64,000 nucleotides of DNA, from positions 372,001 to 436,000 of the forward strand of contig NZ_JAVDUI010000001.1 of assembly GCF_031456275.1 (NCBI RefSeq), written 5' to 3'. This DNA is from Falsarthrobacter nasiphocae (lineage in GTDB: Bacteria > Actinomycetota > Actinomycetes > Actinomycetales > Micrococcaceae). The first letter of the stretch is position 1, and each line of letters opens with the position of its first letter. Shown here piece after piece: positions 36,853-46,969 of this stretch. Under the pieces are notes generated by a model. It worked only from the letters and a program-made list of their open reading frames with translations. It was not told where the DNA came from and did not search any database. Both the position numbers and the translations under genes were made by a program.

Positions 36853-37179
36853 ATGTGGAACCGTCCTCTATTTCGCTCTCGCGTCAGCGGCTGCTCACCC
36901 CGCCGCCGGCTCCTCGCGCTGCGCCGCCGCGGTGCCGACGACGACGGGCCGCCCGCGCGATTCCACACCGTCCGAGAGGGCGAGGGCCTCTGGTCCGTGG
37001 CCGCCGCCGCGCTCGGCCCCCGCGCGTCGGCGACGGACATCGCAACATACTGGCCCCTGGTTCACGAGGCGAACCGAGAGGTGATCGGGCCGGACCCGCG
37101 TGTGCTCCCCGCCGGCGCTCTGCTCTTTCTGCCCACGCCGGACTCCGCGAGCTGGCCGCGAGGAGGGAGCGAGTCATGA
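36853..37179 (+). CDS. LysM-domain protein
   Basis: A 108-residue protein with one LysM motif at ~38-98 (FHTVREGEGLWSVAAAALG, YWPLVHEANREVIG, LPAGALLFLPT), which usually binds peptidoglycan. The N-terminal ~36 residues are basic and show no signal peptide or membrane helix, although the protein should act outside the cell if it binds the wall. The true start may lie elsewhere. Its stop overlaps the next gene (ATGA). LysM plus Rv3235-family pairs upstream of secA recur in related actinobacteria. Confidence 0.75.
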   Translation: MWNRPLFRSRVSGCSPRRRLLALRRRGADDDGPPARFHTVREGEGLWSVAAAALGPRASATDIATYWPLVHEANREVIGPDPRVLPAGALLFLPTPDSASWPRGGSES

Positions 37180-37619
37180 GGGACGCACGCCCACTCGACA
37201 GCCTGGCGGGGGTCGATCTCGCGCCCGCCCACTTCGGGCCCTTGGGCCGAGTCTTCATGGCCGACCCGGGGATCCCGCCGGAGGTGCCGGCCACGGCCCG
37301 CGCGGCGGCATGCCTTCTCCTGGACATCTTCGCGGGGGCCCGCCCCGCGCGGCACCTCGAACGCGGTGCCACGGCCGAGGTCACCGCCAAGGTGGCGATC
37401 CGGACGGCCCTCATGCTCGAACGACGGGACGGAAGGGCCCAGTGGGCGCGGGCGAGGTTCGCCGGGCCGGCGTTCGGCTCGACCGCCATCCACGCCGCAG
37501 GCGCCGGGGCCTACGAGGCCACGATCCTCTTTCACGACGGCCGCAGAGTGCGCGCGTGCGCCATGCGGCTCGAGTACCGGCGGCTGCGCTGGACCATCAC
37601 CGAGCTGGAGCTCGGCTAG
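37176..37619 (+). CDS. Rv3235 family protein
   Basis: A 147-residue protein of the Rv3235 (DUF6459) family: an N-terminal helical region (ARAAACLLLDIFAGARPARHLERGATAEV), a middle, and the C-terminal beta segment GAYEATILFHDGRRVRACAMRLEYRRLRWTITELELG with the fold of SecB/nuclear-transport-factor-like proteins. Function is unknown. Its position next to secA, hpf and mtrAB is the same as in Mycobacterium. ATG 37176 overlaps the LysM gene, so the pair is probably translationally coupled. Confidence 0.85.
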   Translation: MRDARPLDSLAGVDLAPAHFGPLGRVFMADPGIPPEVPATARAAACLLLDIFAGARPARHLERGATAEVTAKVAIRTALMLERRDGRAQWARARFAGPAFGSTAIHAAGAGAYEATILFHDGRRVRACAMRLEYRRLRWTITELELG

Positions 37620-37651
37620 GCCCTGCGAGCCGCCGGCAGCGTCCGCAGTGC

Positions 37652-40537
37652 TTAGCGCTTGCCCCGGCGCGAGCGGCCGCGCTGCTTCTTCTGGCTCGTG
37701 CTGCCGCCGCTCGTCGGGGACGCCGATGCGCCCTGCTCAGGAGCGCCGGACGACTCGTCGGCGGACTTGCCCCGGGCTGCGCGACGGCGCCCGCCGCTGC
37801 GCATGGGCTCGCTCTCGGCGGCGGGGCCCTGGGCCTGATCCCGGTCCCCGGACGTGGAGACGTGGTGGACCACGTCGTCCTCGACCGTCTGGACCTCGCC
37901 CTGCTCGTTGGCGCTCGTGAGCTCCACGTGCTTCGGCTCGTCCGGGTCCTCGATGCCGGCGCGGCGCATGGCCTCCGGCGTCAGCACCGCTCGGGCGTCC
38001 CGGACCCCGGGGAGGCCGGTGGGGGCGGGCGCCGTCGTCGTGCGCTCAGGCTCCACGCTGAAGATGAGCGCGACGCTTTCCTCGCGGATGGCCGCAGCCA
38101 TGCTCTGGAAGAGCTCGTAGCCCTCGCGCTGGTACTCGACGAGTGGATCGCGCTGGGCCATGGCGCGAAGGCCGATGCCCTCCTTGACGTAGTCCATCTC
38201 GTAGAGGTGCTCCTGCCACTTCTGGCCGAGCACGGTGAGGACGGCGCGGCGCTCGAGGTCTCGCATCTGCTCCGAGCCGAACTGCTCCTCCCGATCCCGG
38301 TAGGCGATCCGCGCGTCGGAGAGGAGCTCCGTGAGGAGGAGCTCACGCGTCACCCGGCGGCGGCTGCCGGCCTCCGCCTCGATCTCGCCGATCGAGAGCG
38401 AGACGGGGTAAATCTGCTTGAGGTCCCGCCACAGGCCCTCGAGGTCCCAGTTCTCGGCGGCGCCGTCCACCGTGGCCGCCTTGACGAGCGATGAGACGGA
38501 GTCCTCGAGGAACTCCTGCGTCTTGGCCTGCAGGTCTGTGCCCTCGAGGACGCGGCGGCGGTCCGCGTAGATGGACTCGCGCTGGCGGTTGAGGACGTCG
38601 TCGTACTTGAGGACGTTCTTGCGCTGCTCGGCGTTGCGGCCCTCGACGGCGCGCTGGGCGGACTCGATGGCGCGGGAGACGAACTTGTTCTCGATCGCCT
38701 GGTCGTCCGGGAAGCTCCCGGAGGACATGAGGCGCTCGGCGGCGCCGGAGTTGAAGAGCCGCATGAGGTCGTCGGACATCGAGAGGTAGAAGCGGGACTC
38801 GCCCGGGTCGCCCTGGCGGCCGGCGCGGCCGCGCAGCTGGTTGTCGATCCGGCGGGACTCGTGGCGCTCGGTGCCCAGCACGTAGAGCCCACCGAGCTTG
38901 CGGACCTCCTCGCGCTCCGCCTGCACGGCCTTCTCGGCGGCCTCGAGGACGGCGGGCCATGCGGCCTCGTACGCCTCGGCGTCCCGCTCCGGGTCGAGGC
39001 CGCGGGCCTCCATCTCGGCGACCGCGTTGAACTCGGCGTTGCCGCCCAGCATGATGTCGGTGCCGCGGCCGGCCATGTTCGTGGCCACGGTGACGGCGCC
39101 CTTGCGGCCCGCCTGGGCCACGATCGCGGCCTCTCGCGCGTGGTTCTTCGCGTTGAGGACCTCGTGGCGAATGCCCCGCTTGCGCAGGAGCATCGAGAGG
39201 GCCTCGGACTTCTCCACGCTCGTCGTGCCGACGAGCACGGGCTGGCCCTTCTCGTGGCGCTCGGCGATGTCCTCGACGACCGCAAGGAACTTGGCCTTCT
39301 GGTTCTTGTAGATGAGGTCGTTCTTGTCCTGGCGGGCCAGGGGCTTGTTCGTCTCGATGGCCACGACGCCGAGCTTGTACGTGGACATGAACTCCCCCGC
39401 CTCCGTCTCGGCGGTGCCGGTCATGCCGGCGAGCTTGGTGTACATGCGGAAGTAGTTCTGCAGCGTCACCGTGGCGAGCGTCTGGTTCTCGGCCTGGATC
39501 TCCACGCCCTCCTTGGCCTCGATGGCCTGGTGGACGCCCTCGTTGTAGCGGCGCCCTGCGAGGATGCGGCCCGTGTGCTCGTCGACGATGCGGACCTCGC
39601 CCTCGGAGACGACGTAGTCCTTGTCCCGGTGGAAGAGCTCCTTGGCCTTGATCGCGTTGTTGAGGTAGCCGATGAGCGGCGTGTTGTCCGTCTCGTAGAG
39701 GTTCTCGATGCCGAGGCGGTCCTCGACCTTGTCGATGCCCGGCTCGAGGACCGAGACCGTGCGCTTCTTCTCGTCCCACTCGTAGTCCGTGCCCGAGGTG
39801 AGGCCCTCGGCGATCCGCGCGAACTCCTTGTACCAGCGATTGACGTTGCCCGTGGCGGGGCCGGAGATGATGAGCGGCGTGCGGGCCTCGTCGATGAGGA
39901 TCGAGTCCACCTCGTCGACGATGGCGAAGTTGTGCCCGCGCTGCACGAGCTCGTCGAGGGACCACGCCATGTTGTCGCGGAGGTAGTCGAACCCGAACTC
40001 GTTGTTCGTGCCGTAGGTGATGTCCTTCGCGTACTCCGCGCGGCGCTGGTCCGGCGTCATGTTGGAGAGGATGCACCCGCTGGAGACGCCGAGGAAGCGG
40101 AAGACGCGCCCCATGAGCTCGGACTGGTACTCGGCGAGGTAGTCGTTGGTCGTGACAATGTGCACGCCCTTGCCCGAGAGGGCGTTGAGGTACGCCGGGG
40201 CGGTGGCGACGAGGGTCTTGCCCTCGCCCGTCTTCATCTCGGCGATGTTGCCGAGGTGGAGCGCCGCGCCGCCCATGAGCTGCACGTCGAAGTGGCGGTG
40301 GCCCAGGGTGCGCCGGGCGCCCTCGCGGACCGTCGCGAAGGCCTCGATGAGGAGGTCGTCCAGGGACTCGCCGGCGGCATAGCGGCTCCGGAAGTCGTCC
40401 GTGCACGCGCGCAGCTCGTCGTCGCTCATGGCGCGGTAGGAGTCCTCGACGCCGTTGATCGCCTCGACGAGGTCCCGCAGCTTCTTGAGGGTGCGGCCAT
40501 CGCCGACCCGCAGCGCGCGTTCAAAGAGTGTTGCCAC
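37652..40537 (-). CDS. secA: Preprotein translocase ATPase SecA
   Basis: The motor that pushes unfolded preproteins through SecYEG. The 961-residue protein shows [20 protein letters not shown] (Walker A), [16 protein letters not shown] (Walker B), [12 protein letters not shown] and [17 protein letters not shown] in order, with the preprotein cross-linking and scaffold domains between. The C-terminal zinc motif for SecB binding is absent and replaced by a Ser/Gly-rich linker and a basic tail ([12 protein letters not shown]). GTG 40537 follows GGGAG and matches the N-terminus [14 protein letters not shown]; the longer frame upstream is not supported. It is the housekeeping SecA1 by length. Confidence 0.97.
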   Translation of the reverse strand: MATLFERALRVGDGRTLKKLRDLVEAINGVEDSYRAMSDDELRACTDDFRSRYAAGESLDDLLIEAFATVREGARRTLGHRHFDVQLMGGAALHLGNIAEMKTGEGKTLVATAPAYLNALSGKGVHIVTTNDYLAEYQSELMGRVFRFLGVSSGCILSNMTPDQRRAEYAKDITYGTNNEFGFDYLRDNMAWSLDELVQRGHNFAIVDEVDSILIDEARTPLIISGPATGNVNRWYKEFARIAEGLTSGTDYEWDEKKRTVSVLEPGIDKVEDRLGIENLYETDNTPLIGYLNNAIKAKELFHRDKDYVVSEGEVRIVDEHTGRILAGRRYNEGVHQAIEAKEGVEIQAENQTLATVTLQNYFRMYTKLAGMTGTAETEAGEFMSTYKLGVVAIETNKPLARQDKNDLIYKNQKAKFLAVVEDIAERHEKGQPVLVGTTSVEKSEALSMLLRKRGIRHEVLNAKNHAREAAIVAQAGRKGAVTVATNMAGRGTDIMLGGNAEFNAVAEMEARGLDPERDAEAYEAAWPAVLEAAEKAVQAEREEVRKLGGLYVLGTERHESRRIDNQLRGRAGRQGDPGESRFYLSMSDDLMRLFNSGAAERLMSSGSFPDDQAIENKFVSRAIESAQRAVEGRNAEQRKNVLKYDDVLNRQRESIYADRRRVLEGTDLQAKTQEFLEDSVSSLVKAATVDGAAENWDLEGLWRDLKQIYPVSLSIGEIEAEAGSRRRVTRELLLTELLSDARIAYRDREEQFGSEQMRDLERRAVLTVLGQKWQEHLYEMDYVKEGIGLRAMAQRDPLVEYQREGYELFQSMAAAIREESVALIFSVEPERTTTAPAPTGLPGVRDARAVLTPEAMRRAGIEDPDEPKHVELTSANEQGEVQTVEDDVVHHVSTSGDRDQAQGPAAESEPMRSGGRRRAARGKSADESSGAPEQGASASPTSGGSTSQKKQRGRSRRGKR

Positions 40538-40614
40538 GGTGAATTGCTCCCTAGAGTCATGGTGAACGAGCCCGTGCGGCGGGCTGTCGGCACCGCGCGC
40601 ACGCGCATCGAAGT

Positions 40615-41844
40615 TCAGTCTACGTGTGATGATTCTGCGGTCAGAAGCCCGGGCCCCGTTGCCAGCGTGGCGGGCATCTGCGTCCGATCCGCGCCGAGCC
40701 AGTCCCCCAGCCTCTCCGCGGCGGCGGTGAGGCGCGGGAGCGTTTCGCTGTCCGCAGACTCCTCCGGGTAGTACGCCTGCACCCGCAGGACGGACGCGGC
40801 CCGGTCGAGCCGGACGTCGGCCCGCGCGGTGAGCCTGTCCCCCTGGAGGAACGGCATGACGAAGTATCCGTACCGGCGCCGCGCGGCCGGCACGTAGAAC
40901 TCGAGCGCGTACTCCATGCCCCACAGCTCGGCGAGCCGCCTCCGGTCGAACACCAGCGGGTCGAACGGCGTCAGGAGCGCGTCCACGCCCCGCCCCCTCA
41001 TGGGCTTGCCGTTCGGGTCAGCCCACCACTCGGTCTTCTGCCCCTCCACGCGACGGCGGACGGCCTGGCCCGCGGCCTCCAGAGCGCGCAGCGCCGTCGT
41101 CGTCTCCCGTGCGGGCACGCGGTAGTAGTCCGCGATGGACGAGGCGCTGGCGATCCCCAGCGCCCTGAGCGCGCGGGCGGTCAGCGTCCGGACCGCGTCC
41201 TCGCGGGAGGGCACGACGACGTCCGGGCCCACCATGCGCGCCGCCGGCACGTAGAGGCGCTCGAACTGGGCGTTGCGCCCCGCCGAGAGCACGCGCCCCG
41301 ACTCGAAGAGGTCCCCGAGTGCATGCTTGAGCGGGGCCCAGTTCCATCCCCAGTGCCCGCGCTCGCGCCGGGCCTGAACGTCGAGCGCGGCGGCAAGGTC
41401 TCGCGAGGACATCGGCGCCGAGGACGACTCGAGGGCCTTGAGGATATGGGGGACGAGGGCGTCGCGCTCCTCCGGGGAGTCGCTGGCCGAGACCCACGCG
41501 CGCTGCTGGACCGCCCTGAGCGCCGGGTAGAGGGCGCGCGGGACGATGCTCGCCTCGTGGGCCCAGTACTCGAGCGCCGGTGACGAGGGGCGGGTGTGGA
41601 GGCGCTCGAGGACGGCCGGGTCGTAGGCGCCGAGCCGGGCGAAATGGGGCAGCACGTGAGAGCGGGCCACCGTGGACACCGAGTCGATCTGGAGCAGGCC
41701 GAGGGATTCGAAGACGTCCCCCACCCGGCGATTCGCCGCGGCCGCGTGCGCGGGCGGCCTGCCGGGGAAGGCCTGGGCCCCGAGCTGGAGGCGCCGGGCC
41801 TCGCGCAGGGTCATGCTCTCGGCGCGAGGCGCGGCGTCGGTCAT
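40615..41844 (-). CDS. Winged-helix DNA-binding protein, YcaQ/AlkZ-like
   Basis: A 409-residue protein. The N-terminal [49 protein letters not shown] and [11 protein letters not shown] are the HTH_42 family blocks. That family includes AlkZ and YcaQ, DNA glycosylases that unhook interstrand crosslinks; the QxD motif of that clade is seen in LQIDSV. C-terminal [32 protein letters not shown] and [20 protein letters not shown] complete the fold. ATG 41844 is chosen because it follows GAGAG and begins the conserved region. DNA repair is the likely role. Confidence 0.85.
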   Translation of the reverse strand: MTDAAPRAESMTLREARRLQLGAQAFPGRPPAHAAAANRRVGDVFESLGLLQIDSVSTVARSHVLPHFARLGAYDPAVLERLHTRPSSPALEYWAHEASIVPRALYPALRAVQQRAWVSASDSPEERDALVPHILKALESSSAPMSSRDLAAALDVQARRERGHWGWNWAPLKHALGDLFESGRVLSAGRNAQFERLYVPAARMVGPDVVVPSREDAVRTLTARALRALGIASASSIADYYRVPARETTTALRALEAAGQAVRRRVEGQKTEWWADPNGKPMRGRGVDALLTPFDPLVFDRRRLAELWGMEYALEFYVPAARRRYGYFVMPFLQGDRLTARADVRLDRAASVLRVQAYYPEESADSETLPRLTAAAERLGDWLGADRTQMPATLATGPGLLTAESSHVD

Positions 41845-41951
41845 GGGCTCTCTCTTTCGGTGTGCACGGGCTGGGGCGCCCACGTGGGGCCTCGGGGCGT
41901 GGGGCCGCCCCGGGGCCGTTGCGTTCACGTCCCCGGGGCGGGTGGAGCAGC

Positions 41952-42611
41952 CTAGCCTGCGCGGTACTCGCGCATTTCGCTGACGCTGCCGGACTCGACC
42001 GCGTCGTCGAGCGCGATGACGCCGTACGTCATGCCCGCGCGGCGGTAGACGACGCTGTCCCGCCCCGTCTCCGCGTCCCGGAAGACGTAGAAGTCGTGGC
42101 CCACGAGCTCCATGGCGTCGACGGCGTCGTCGAGGCCCATCGGGACGGCTGGAAAGAGCTTGCGGCGGATGAGGACGGGCGCGGAGTCTCCGCGGGCGTC
42201 CTGCGAGCCCGCCTCCGGGGCAACCTGCTCCGCGAGGGGGCGTCCGGTCTCCGCAGGGTCGAGCCCGGCGGTCTTGTCGTGCACGGCGGGCGGGGTGTGC
42301 CGACCGTGGTGGACCTTGCGGCGGTCGTGGGCTCGGCGCAGGCGCTCGAGCAGCTTGGCGTAGGCGAGGTCGAACGCGGCCATCTTGTCCCCCGCCCGAG
42401 CCTCGGAGCGGATGACGGGGCCGCGCCCCACGACGGTGAGCTCGACGGTCATCGAGTCCGGGGCCGACGTGGAGCGGCCTTCCTGGGTGACCTTGGCCTC
42501 GAGGCGCTGCGGTTTGTCCGCAAGCGTCTCGATCTTCTCGCTCTTCTCGTTCACGTACTCGCGGAAACGATCCGAGACGGTGACTCCACGGCCGGAAATC
42601 TGGAATTCCAT
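41952..42611 (-). CDS. hpf: Ribosome hibernation promoting factor, long form
   Basis: A 219-residue long HPF. The N-terminal S30AE domain (MEFQISGRGVTVSDRFREYVNEK) binds between the ribosomal subunits at the decoding centre. A linker of about 60 residues follows, and the C-terminal dimerisation domain (LIRRKLFPAVPMGLDDAVDAMELVGHDFYVFRDAETG) joins two 70S ribosomes into 100S dimers in stationary phase. ATG 42611 is preceded by GGAGGA. The gene sits between the winged-helix protein and comF, as in other actinobacteria. Confidence 0.96.
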   Translation of the reverse strand: MEFQISGRGVTVSDRFREYVNEKSEKIETLADKPQRLEAKVTQEGRSTSAPDSMTVELTVVGRGPVIRSEARAGDKMAAFDLAYAKLLERLRRAHDRRKVHHGRHTPPAVHDKTAGLDPAETGRPLAEQVAPEAGSQDARGDSAPVLIRRKLFPAVPMGLDDAVDAMELVGHDFYVFRDAETGRDSVVYRRAGMTYGVIALDDAVESGSVSEMREYRAG

Positions 42612-42722
42612 GCTTCCTCCAGGTCTTTCGTATGCTGCGGGGGACCCGGATCGGAGCCGGACCCCCGATGAGCTCCGTGTGGCGAAGCCCATACTCCACC
42701 CTAGGCCCCCTCACCTGAAATT

Positions 42723-43490
42723 TCACCCATCCTTTCCCAGCGGTTCACCCAGAGTGCCCTCCCCAGCCCTCCCCGTGGGGCGGGCCGCGAGGGCGACGGC
42801 CCCCGCGACGGCGGGCGCGCCCGCGGCGAGGAGGACCTTCATGACGGCCCCGAGCGTGGCGCCCGTCGTCAGGACGTCGTCCACGACGACGACCCGCCCG
42901 CACCGCGGAAGCACTGCGCCGGCGCGCGGGCCCGGGCGGAAGGCCCGCGCGAGCCTCTCGCCGCGCTGCCGGGCACCGAGCCCTTTCTGGCCGCCTCGGG
43001 CCGCCGGCCTCCACGCGGCTCGGCGCCGGACGAGGCCGCGCTCGCCGGCCCCGCCCGCCCCGGCCAGGAGCCGTTCGACCGGGTCATACCCGCGTGTCAG
43101 GCAACTGCGCCACGAGGGCGGGACGCGGACGAGGACGTCCCGCTCCCCCAGGTCCAGTGCCGCGACCGCCGCGCCCAGGTGCGAGGCCAGGACGTCCGAG
43201 ACGGCGGTGACGCCCCGCCCCTTGAAGGCCAGCATGAGCTCGCTCCGCAGGCCGGTGTACTCCCCTCCCGCCCACACGGGCCACGGCTCGCCGCTCGGCC
43301 CCAGCGGCAGGGCCGAAGCCCGCTCCGAGGCCTCGAACGGGCGGGGCACGAGCTCCTCTGCGCGGGCGGCGCGGCACCGCGCGCACAGGGGGCCTCCGCC
43401 GCTGCCGCACGCGAGACACGGGGACGGGACAAACGCCTCGAAGGCGTCTCCGCACGCGTCCAGAAGCAGTCCCATGCCTCGATCATGCAC
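42723..43490 (-). CDS. ComF family phosphoribosyltransferase-like protein
   Basis: A 255-residue protein. The N-terminal zinc-ribbon CLACGSGGGPLCARC holds four cysteines. The C-terminal phosphoribosyltransferase fold carries the PRPP loop CGRVVVVDDVLTTGATLGAV. The middle has YTGLRSELMLAFKGRG and VPPSWRSCLTRGYDPVERLL, as in ComFC. ComF is needed for DNA uptake in Bacillus, where it may act with a helicase; in actinobacteria the role is unclear. GTG 43490 is the longest start; ATG 43475 is an alternative. Its neighbour order (hpf, comF, lpqB) matches Mycobacterium. Confidence 0.9.
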   Translation of the reverse strand: MHDRGMGLLLDACGDAFEAFVPSPCLACGSGGGPLCARCRAARAEELVPRPFEASERASALPLGPSGEPWPVWAGGEYTGLRSELMLAFKGRGVTAVSDVLASHLGAAVAALDLGERDVLVRVPPSWRSCLTRGYDPVERLLAGAGGAGERGLVRRRAAWRPAARGGQKGLGARQRGERLARAFRPGPRAGAVLPRCGRVVVVDDVLTTGATLGAVMKVLLAAGAPAVAGAVALAARPTGRAGEGTLGEPLGKDG

Positions 43491-43623
43491 GGCGCGGCCG
43501 CCCCGCGCGCCGGGTCCGGCTCAAACGTGGACAACTCTCTTTCGGCCCCCACCCCGCGCCGCGGCGGGCCGAGAGGTGAACACCTCCCGGGGCACCCGGG
43601 GCGTCCGAGGCCCTGCCCGTCCG

Positions 43624-45339
43624 TTAGCCCTGGTGGTTGAGCCCGGAGAGGTACACCGCGGAGTTGTACCAGGCGCTCCCCACCCGGTAATAGGCCTGCC
43701 CGTTGGCCACGAGGTAGATGTCGTCCGGGGACTGGCCCACCGAGACGGCGGTGATTCCGGCGAGCGCGCCCAGTTCGTCGTCGACCCCTGCGGGGCCCAC
43801 GATGACGGGGGCCGCCGGGGACTTCGAGCCCAGGCGCACGAGGACGAGGCGCCGGTCGTCAAGCCACTTCGCCGTCGTATAGGTGCCCGTGCCGATCTCC
43901 CGCTCGAGACCCTTCGTCAGGGACTGGGGCACGCTGTCGTCGCCCCGCACGACCGCAGACTCGAAGAGGTGAGTGCGGCCGTCCTTCGCGGCGACGATCG
44001 CCACGCGCACGCCGTCCCTCGCAGCCTGGAACCCGGTCACGGTGTACCCCGCGAGCCAGTCGGCCTTCACCGTCACGGCGCTCTCGGACTCGCCCCCGGC
44101 CGGCACGGCCCGCACTTGCTGCGCTGCGTCCCTGCTCGGCGTCACGACCGTCCACAGCCATCCGGAGGCATCGAAGGACGGCGCCGTCAGAGCGGACCCC
44201 GTGACCGCGAGGACCACGTCCTTGCCGGGCACCGCCGTGAGCAGCTGGGAGCCCGATGCGTTGAGGAACGCGAACTGCTTCTTCGCCGGGGAGACTGCCG
44301 GCATGCGCGGCGCGTAGGACACCGTGGACGGCAGCCCCGCCACGGGCTGAATGCTGTTGTTGCTGAACCACGTGAGCTGGTCCTTGACCACGGCGACCTG
44401 CGCGGCGTCGACATCCGGATTCGCCGAGACCCGAATGAAGCCGTCCGCCATGGACGGCAGCTCCGAGACCACGCGCGAGTCCGTCTTGATCTGCACCGAG
44501 TCCACGCCGCGCATCGAGGCGAACGCGAGCTCGAGCTGCTGCTTGAGCTGGAGGCGCTGGAGGGGCTTCAGGCCATTCCAGTAGCTGAGGGCCAGGTCCA
44601 CCTGGGCCGTTCCGTTCTCGACGACGACGGCCGGGTTCGCGAGCCGCGCGTGATCCCCCAGCGCCGTGGCCACGGCCCCCTTGAGGTGGGGCGACGGGCC
44701 GGTCATGAGGGCGTTGACGATGCTCGTGGCCTCGGACGGCGACTTCAGGAACCACCGAGCGTCTGGGACCGCATGGGCGAAGTCCGGCGAGTAGAAGTAC
44801 AGCGTGCGCTGGTCGACGAGGTGCCGCGCGTCCGAGGTGGAGAGCAGGATGCCGTCGGGGGCGGAGTCGATCCGGTTCTCGCCGCCCTCCGTCGCGATCT
44901 TGATCCGCTCCGTGCGCGGCTTGGCGCCCGCAAGGCTGGTCCGCAGACCGTTCTCGTCGATCTCGGCCACCGGCCGGTATGTGATCTCGAAGACGGAGGG
45001 GTCCTTCGTGGACTTGACGTCCGGGTACTCCTCATAGAGCGTCACCGTCGTCGCAGGCTTCCACACGGCGCGGCGGGCCGTCGTCAGGTACTCGCGGGCG
45101 TGGTCGAACCCCTCTTGGGAGCCCTTGTGCGCGTCAAGGAAGCCCTCGACGATGTCCCGCGGCTTGGCCCCGGGCTCGGGGCTGCTCAGCCGGTACTGCA
45201 CGTCCGAGTCTCCCCCGGTGCTCGTGGCCGGGATCTCGCGCACGGGCGAGCTCGTGGGGATGCGGGCGCACCCGGACGCAACCAGGGCTACGAGGAGCGC
45301 CGCAGTGACGCGCTTGCCTGCACGGCTCAAGAGTCTCAT
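43624..45339 (-). CDS. lpqB: Lipoprotein LpqB (MtrAB accessory)
   Basis: A 571-residue lipoprotein: a signal peptide ending in the lipobox LVASGC (Cys24), a GerMN domain in the first half (FYSPDFAHAVPDARWFL and neighbouring repeats), and a C-terminal beta-propeller-like LpqB region (GWLWTVVTPS, KDGRTHLFESAVVRG, LVLVRLGS). In Mycobacterium LpqB interacts with the outer part of MtrB and tunes MtrA activation. Its ATG overlaps the mtrB stop by four bases, so mtrA-mtrB-lpqB form one operon. Confidence 0.95.
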   Translation of the reverse strand: MRLLSRAGKRVTAALLVALVASGCARIPTSSPVREIPATSTGGDSDVQYRLSSPEPGAKPRDIVEGFLDAHKGSQEGFDHAREYLTTARRAVWKPATTVTLYEEYPDVKSTKDPSVFEITYRPVAEIDENGLRTSLAGAKPRTERIKIATEGGENRIDSAPDGILLSTSDARHLVDQRTLYFYSPDFAHAVPDARWFLKSPSEATSIVNALMTGPSPHLKGAVATALGDHARLANPAVVVENGTAQVDLALSYWNGLKPLQRLQLKQQLELAFASMRGVDSVQIKTDSRVVSELPSMADGFIRVSANPDVDAAQVAVVKDQLTWFSNNSIQPVAGLPSTVSYAPRMPAVSPAKKQFAFLNASGSQLLTAVPGKDVVLAVTGSALTAPSFDASGWLWTVVTPSRDAAQQVRAVPAGGESESAVTVKADWLAGYTVTGFQAARDGVRVAIVAAKDGRTHLFESAVVRGDDSVPQSLTKGLEREIGTGTYTTAKWLDDRRLVLVRLGSKSPAAPVIVGPAGVDDELGALAGITAVSVGQSPDDIYLVANGQAYYRVGSAWYNSAVYLSGLNHQG

Positions 45340-46955
45340 CCCTTCTGTTCGGTCTCGGCGGGGGTCTCCGCGGGGTCGAGGGGCCGCCGGACGACGCGGT
45401 CGGACCCAGGCGGCAGCCCGAGCGGCGAGACCTCGGCGGAGCCGCCCGGCACTCGCGGCAGCACGAGGAGGAACGCGGACCCCTCCTGGGGGCGCCCCCA
45501 GGCCGCGAGCCAGCCGCCGTGGAGGCGCGCGTCCTCTTCGGCGATGGACAGGCCGAGGCCCGAGCCGCCAGTCTTCCGGGCGCGGGCCGGGTCGGCGCGC
45601 CAGAAGCGGTCGAACACCCGCCGCGACTCGTCGGCGGTCATGCCGATTCCGTGGTCCCGGACCGCGATGGCGATCGTCTCCGGCCCCTCCGCGAGGACGA
45701 CCTCGATGGGCTCCCCCGCGCCGTGCTCGATGGCGTTGACGATGAAGTTCCGCACGACGCGCTCGATGCGCCGGGGGTCGACGTCCACGACGGGGTCCGT
45801 GGCGAGCGCCTCCACCGTGATCTCACACCCCGCGTCCTCCGCGAGCGGCCGCGTGATGTCGATGACCCGCCCGATGAGCGCGGTCAGGTCGGTGGGCTCG
45901 GGGTCGAGGACGGCCACGCCGGCGTCGTACCGGGAGATCTCGAGGAGGTCCGCGAGGAGGACGTCGAACCGCTCCACCTGGTTGTAGAGGAGCTCGGCGG
46001 AGCGGCGGTTGATCGGGTCGAACTCGTCCTTGGCACCGTAGAGCACCTCGGCGGCCATGCGAACCGTGGTCAGCGGCGTGCGCAGCTCGTGGGAGACGTC
46101 CGAGACGAAGCTCTGCTGCATCTGAGAGAGGGTCGCGAGCTCCGTGATCTGGGATTGGAGTGTGGCCGCCATGTTGTTGAAGGACGAGCCGAGGCGGGCG
46201 ATCTCGTCGTCGCCCCTGACCTGGATGCGCTCCTGGAGGTCCCCCGCCGCGAGCCTCTCGGACACCGCCGCCGCCTGGGAGATCGGGCCGACGACGGACT
46301 TCGTGACGATCCACGCGATGACCCCGACGACCCCGATCATGAGGGCGCCCGCGCCCCACAGGACGCGGTGGATGACGTCGAGCGTCTTCTGGATGGACTC
46401 CATCGAGTAGACGAGGTACAGGGCGTAGTCGTTGTTCGGCGGCAGCTTGACCTTCTGGCCGAAGGCGATGGCCGGGACAGGGCGGCCGTCCTGGATGATC
46501 GTCGTGGCCTCGGAGTACTGGGCGTTGCCCTCGTGGACCTTCGTGGCGAGGGCCTCGGGGATCACGGAGGGCGAGATCGTCGAGCGCGTCTGCACCCAGA
46601 TGTTCGGCGCCGGGAACGGCGAGAGCACGTAGGCGCGGCCGGGGTCAGAGGTGGTCCGCTGGAGGGACTGGAGGGAGTCGTCCGCCTGGGCGGCCGTGGA
46701 CGTGCGGTCGTTGGCCTTGGACTGGCGCAGCTGAGCCGCGACTTGGGTGAGGGACGACGAGGCCTCAGCCTGGTACTGCCTGACCCGCTCCTCGTAGAGC
46801 GCGTTGGCGATCTGGTGGGAGAGGTACGCGCCGATCCCGATGAACGCGATGGCGCACAGCAGGATCGTGGAGACGATCGTCCTGAACTGGAGGGACCGGC
46901 TCCACCAGGACTGGAGGGCCCGGCGAGGCGTCTCGGCTGGAGGTGTCGTGGGCAT
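45336..46955 (-). CDS. mtrB: Sensor histidine kinase MtrB
   Basis: A 539-residue membrane kinase: helices at ~27-50 and ~205-228 flank an extracytoplasmic sensor. A HAMP domain (~230-280) and the DHp helix with FVSDVSHELRTPLTTV (phospho-His near residue 286) follow. The ATPase domain has an N-box in FIVNAIEHGAG, VRDHGIGM, and RKTGGSGLGLSIAEEDARLHGG. It phosphorylates MtrA to coordinate cell division, wall hydrolase expression and osmotic response. It starts 14 bases after mtrA and overlaps lpqB. Confidence 0.97.
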   Translation of the reverse strand: MPTTPPAETPRRALQSWWSRSLQFRTIVSTILLCAIAFIGIGAYLSHQIANALYEERVRQYQAEASSSLTQVAAQLRQSKANDRTSTAAQADDSLQSLQRTTSDPGRAYVLSPFPAPNIWVQTRSTISPSVIPEALATKVHEGNAQYSEATTIIQDGRPVPAIAFGQKVKLPPNNDYALYLVYSMESIQKTLDVIHRVLWGAGALMIGVVGVIAWIVTKSVVGPISQAAAVSERLAAGDLQERIQVRGDDEIARLGSSFNNMAATLQSQITELATLSQMQQSFVSDVSHELRTPLTTVRMAAEVLYGAKDEFDPINRRSAELLYNQVERFDVLLADLLEISRYDAGVAVLDPEPTDLTALIGRVIDITRPLAEDAGCEITVEALATDPVVDVDPRRIERVVRNFIVNAIEHGAGEPIEVVLAEGPETIAIAVRDHGIGMTADESRRVFDRFWRADPARARKTGGSGLGLSIAEEDARLHGGWLAAWGRPQEGSAFLLVLPRVPGGSAEVSPLGLPPGSDRVVRRPLDPAETPAETEQKG

Positions 46956-46969
46956 GTGGGGCGTGTGGA

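Noticed and set aside
40538-40924. N-terminal extension of SecA
   Set aside because: The extra residues have no SecA homology and run into the winged-helix gene. GTG 40537 has a ribosome site and fits the family start.
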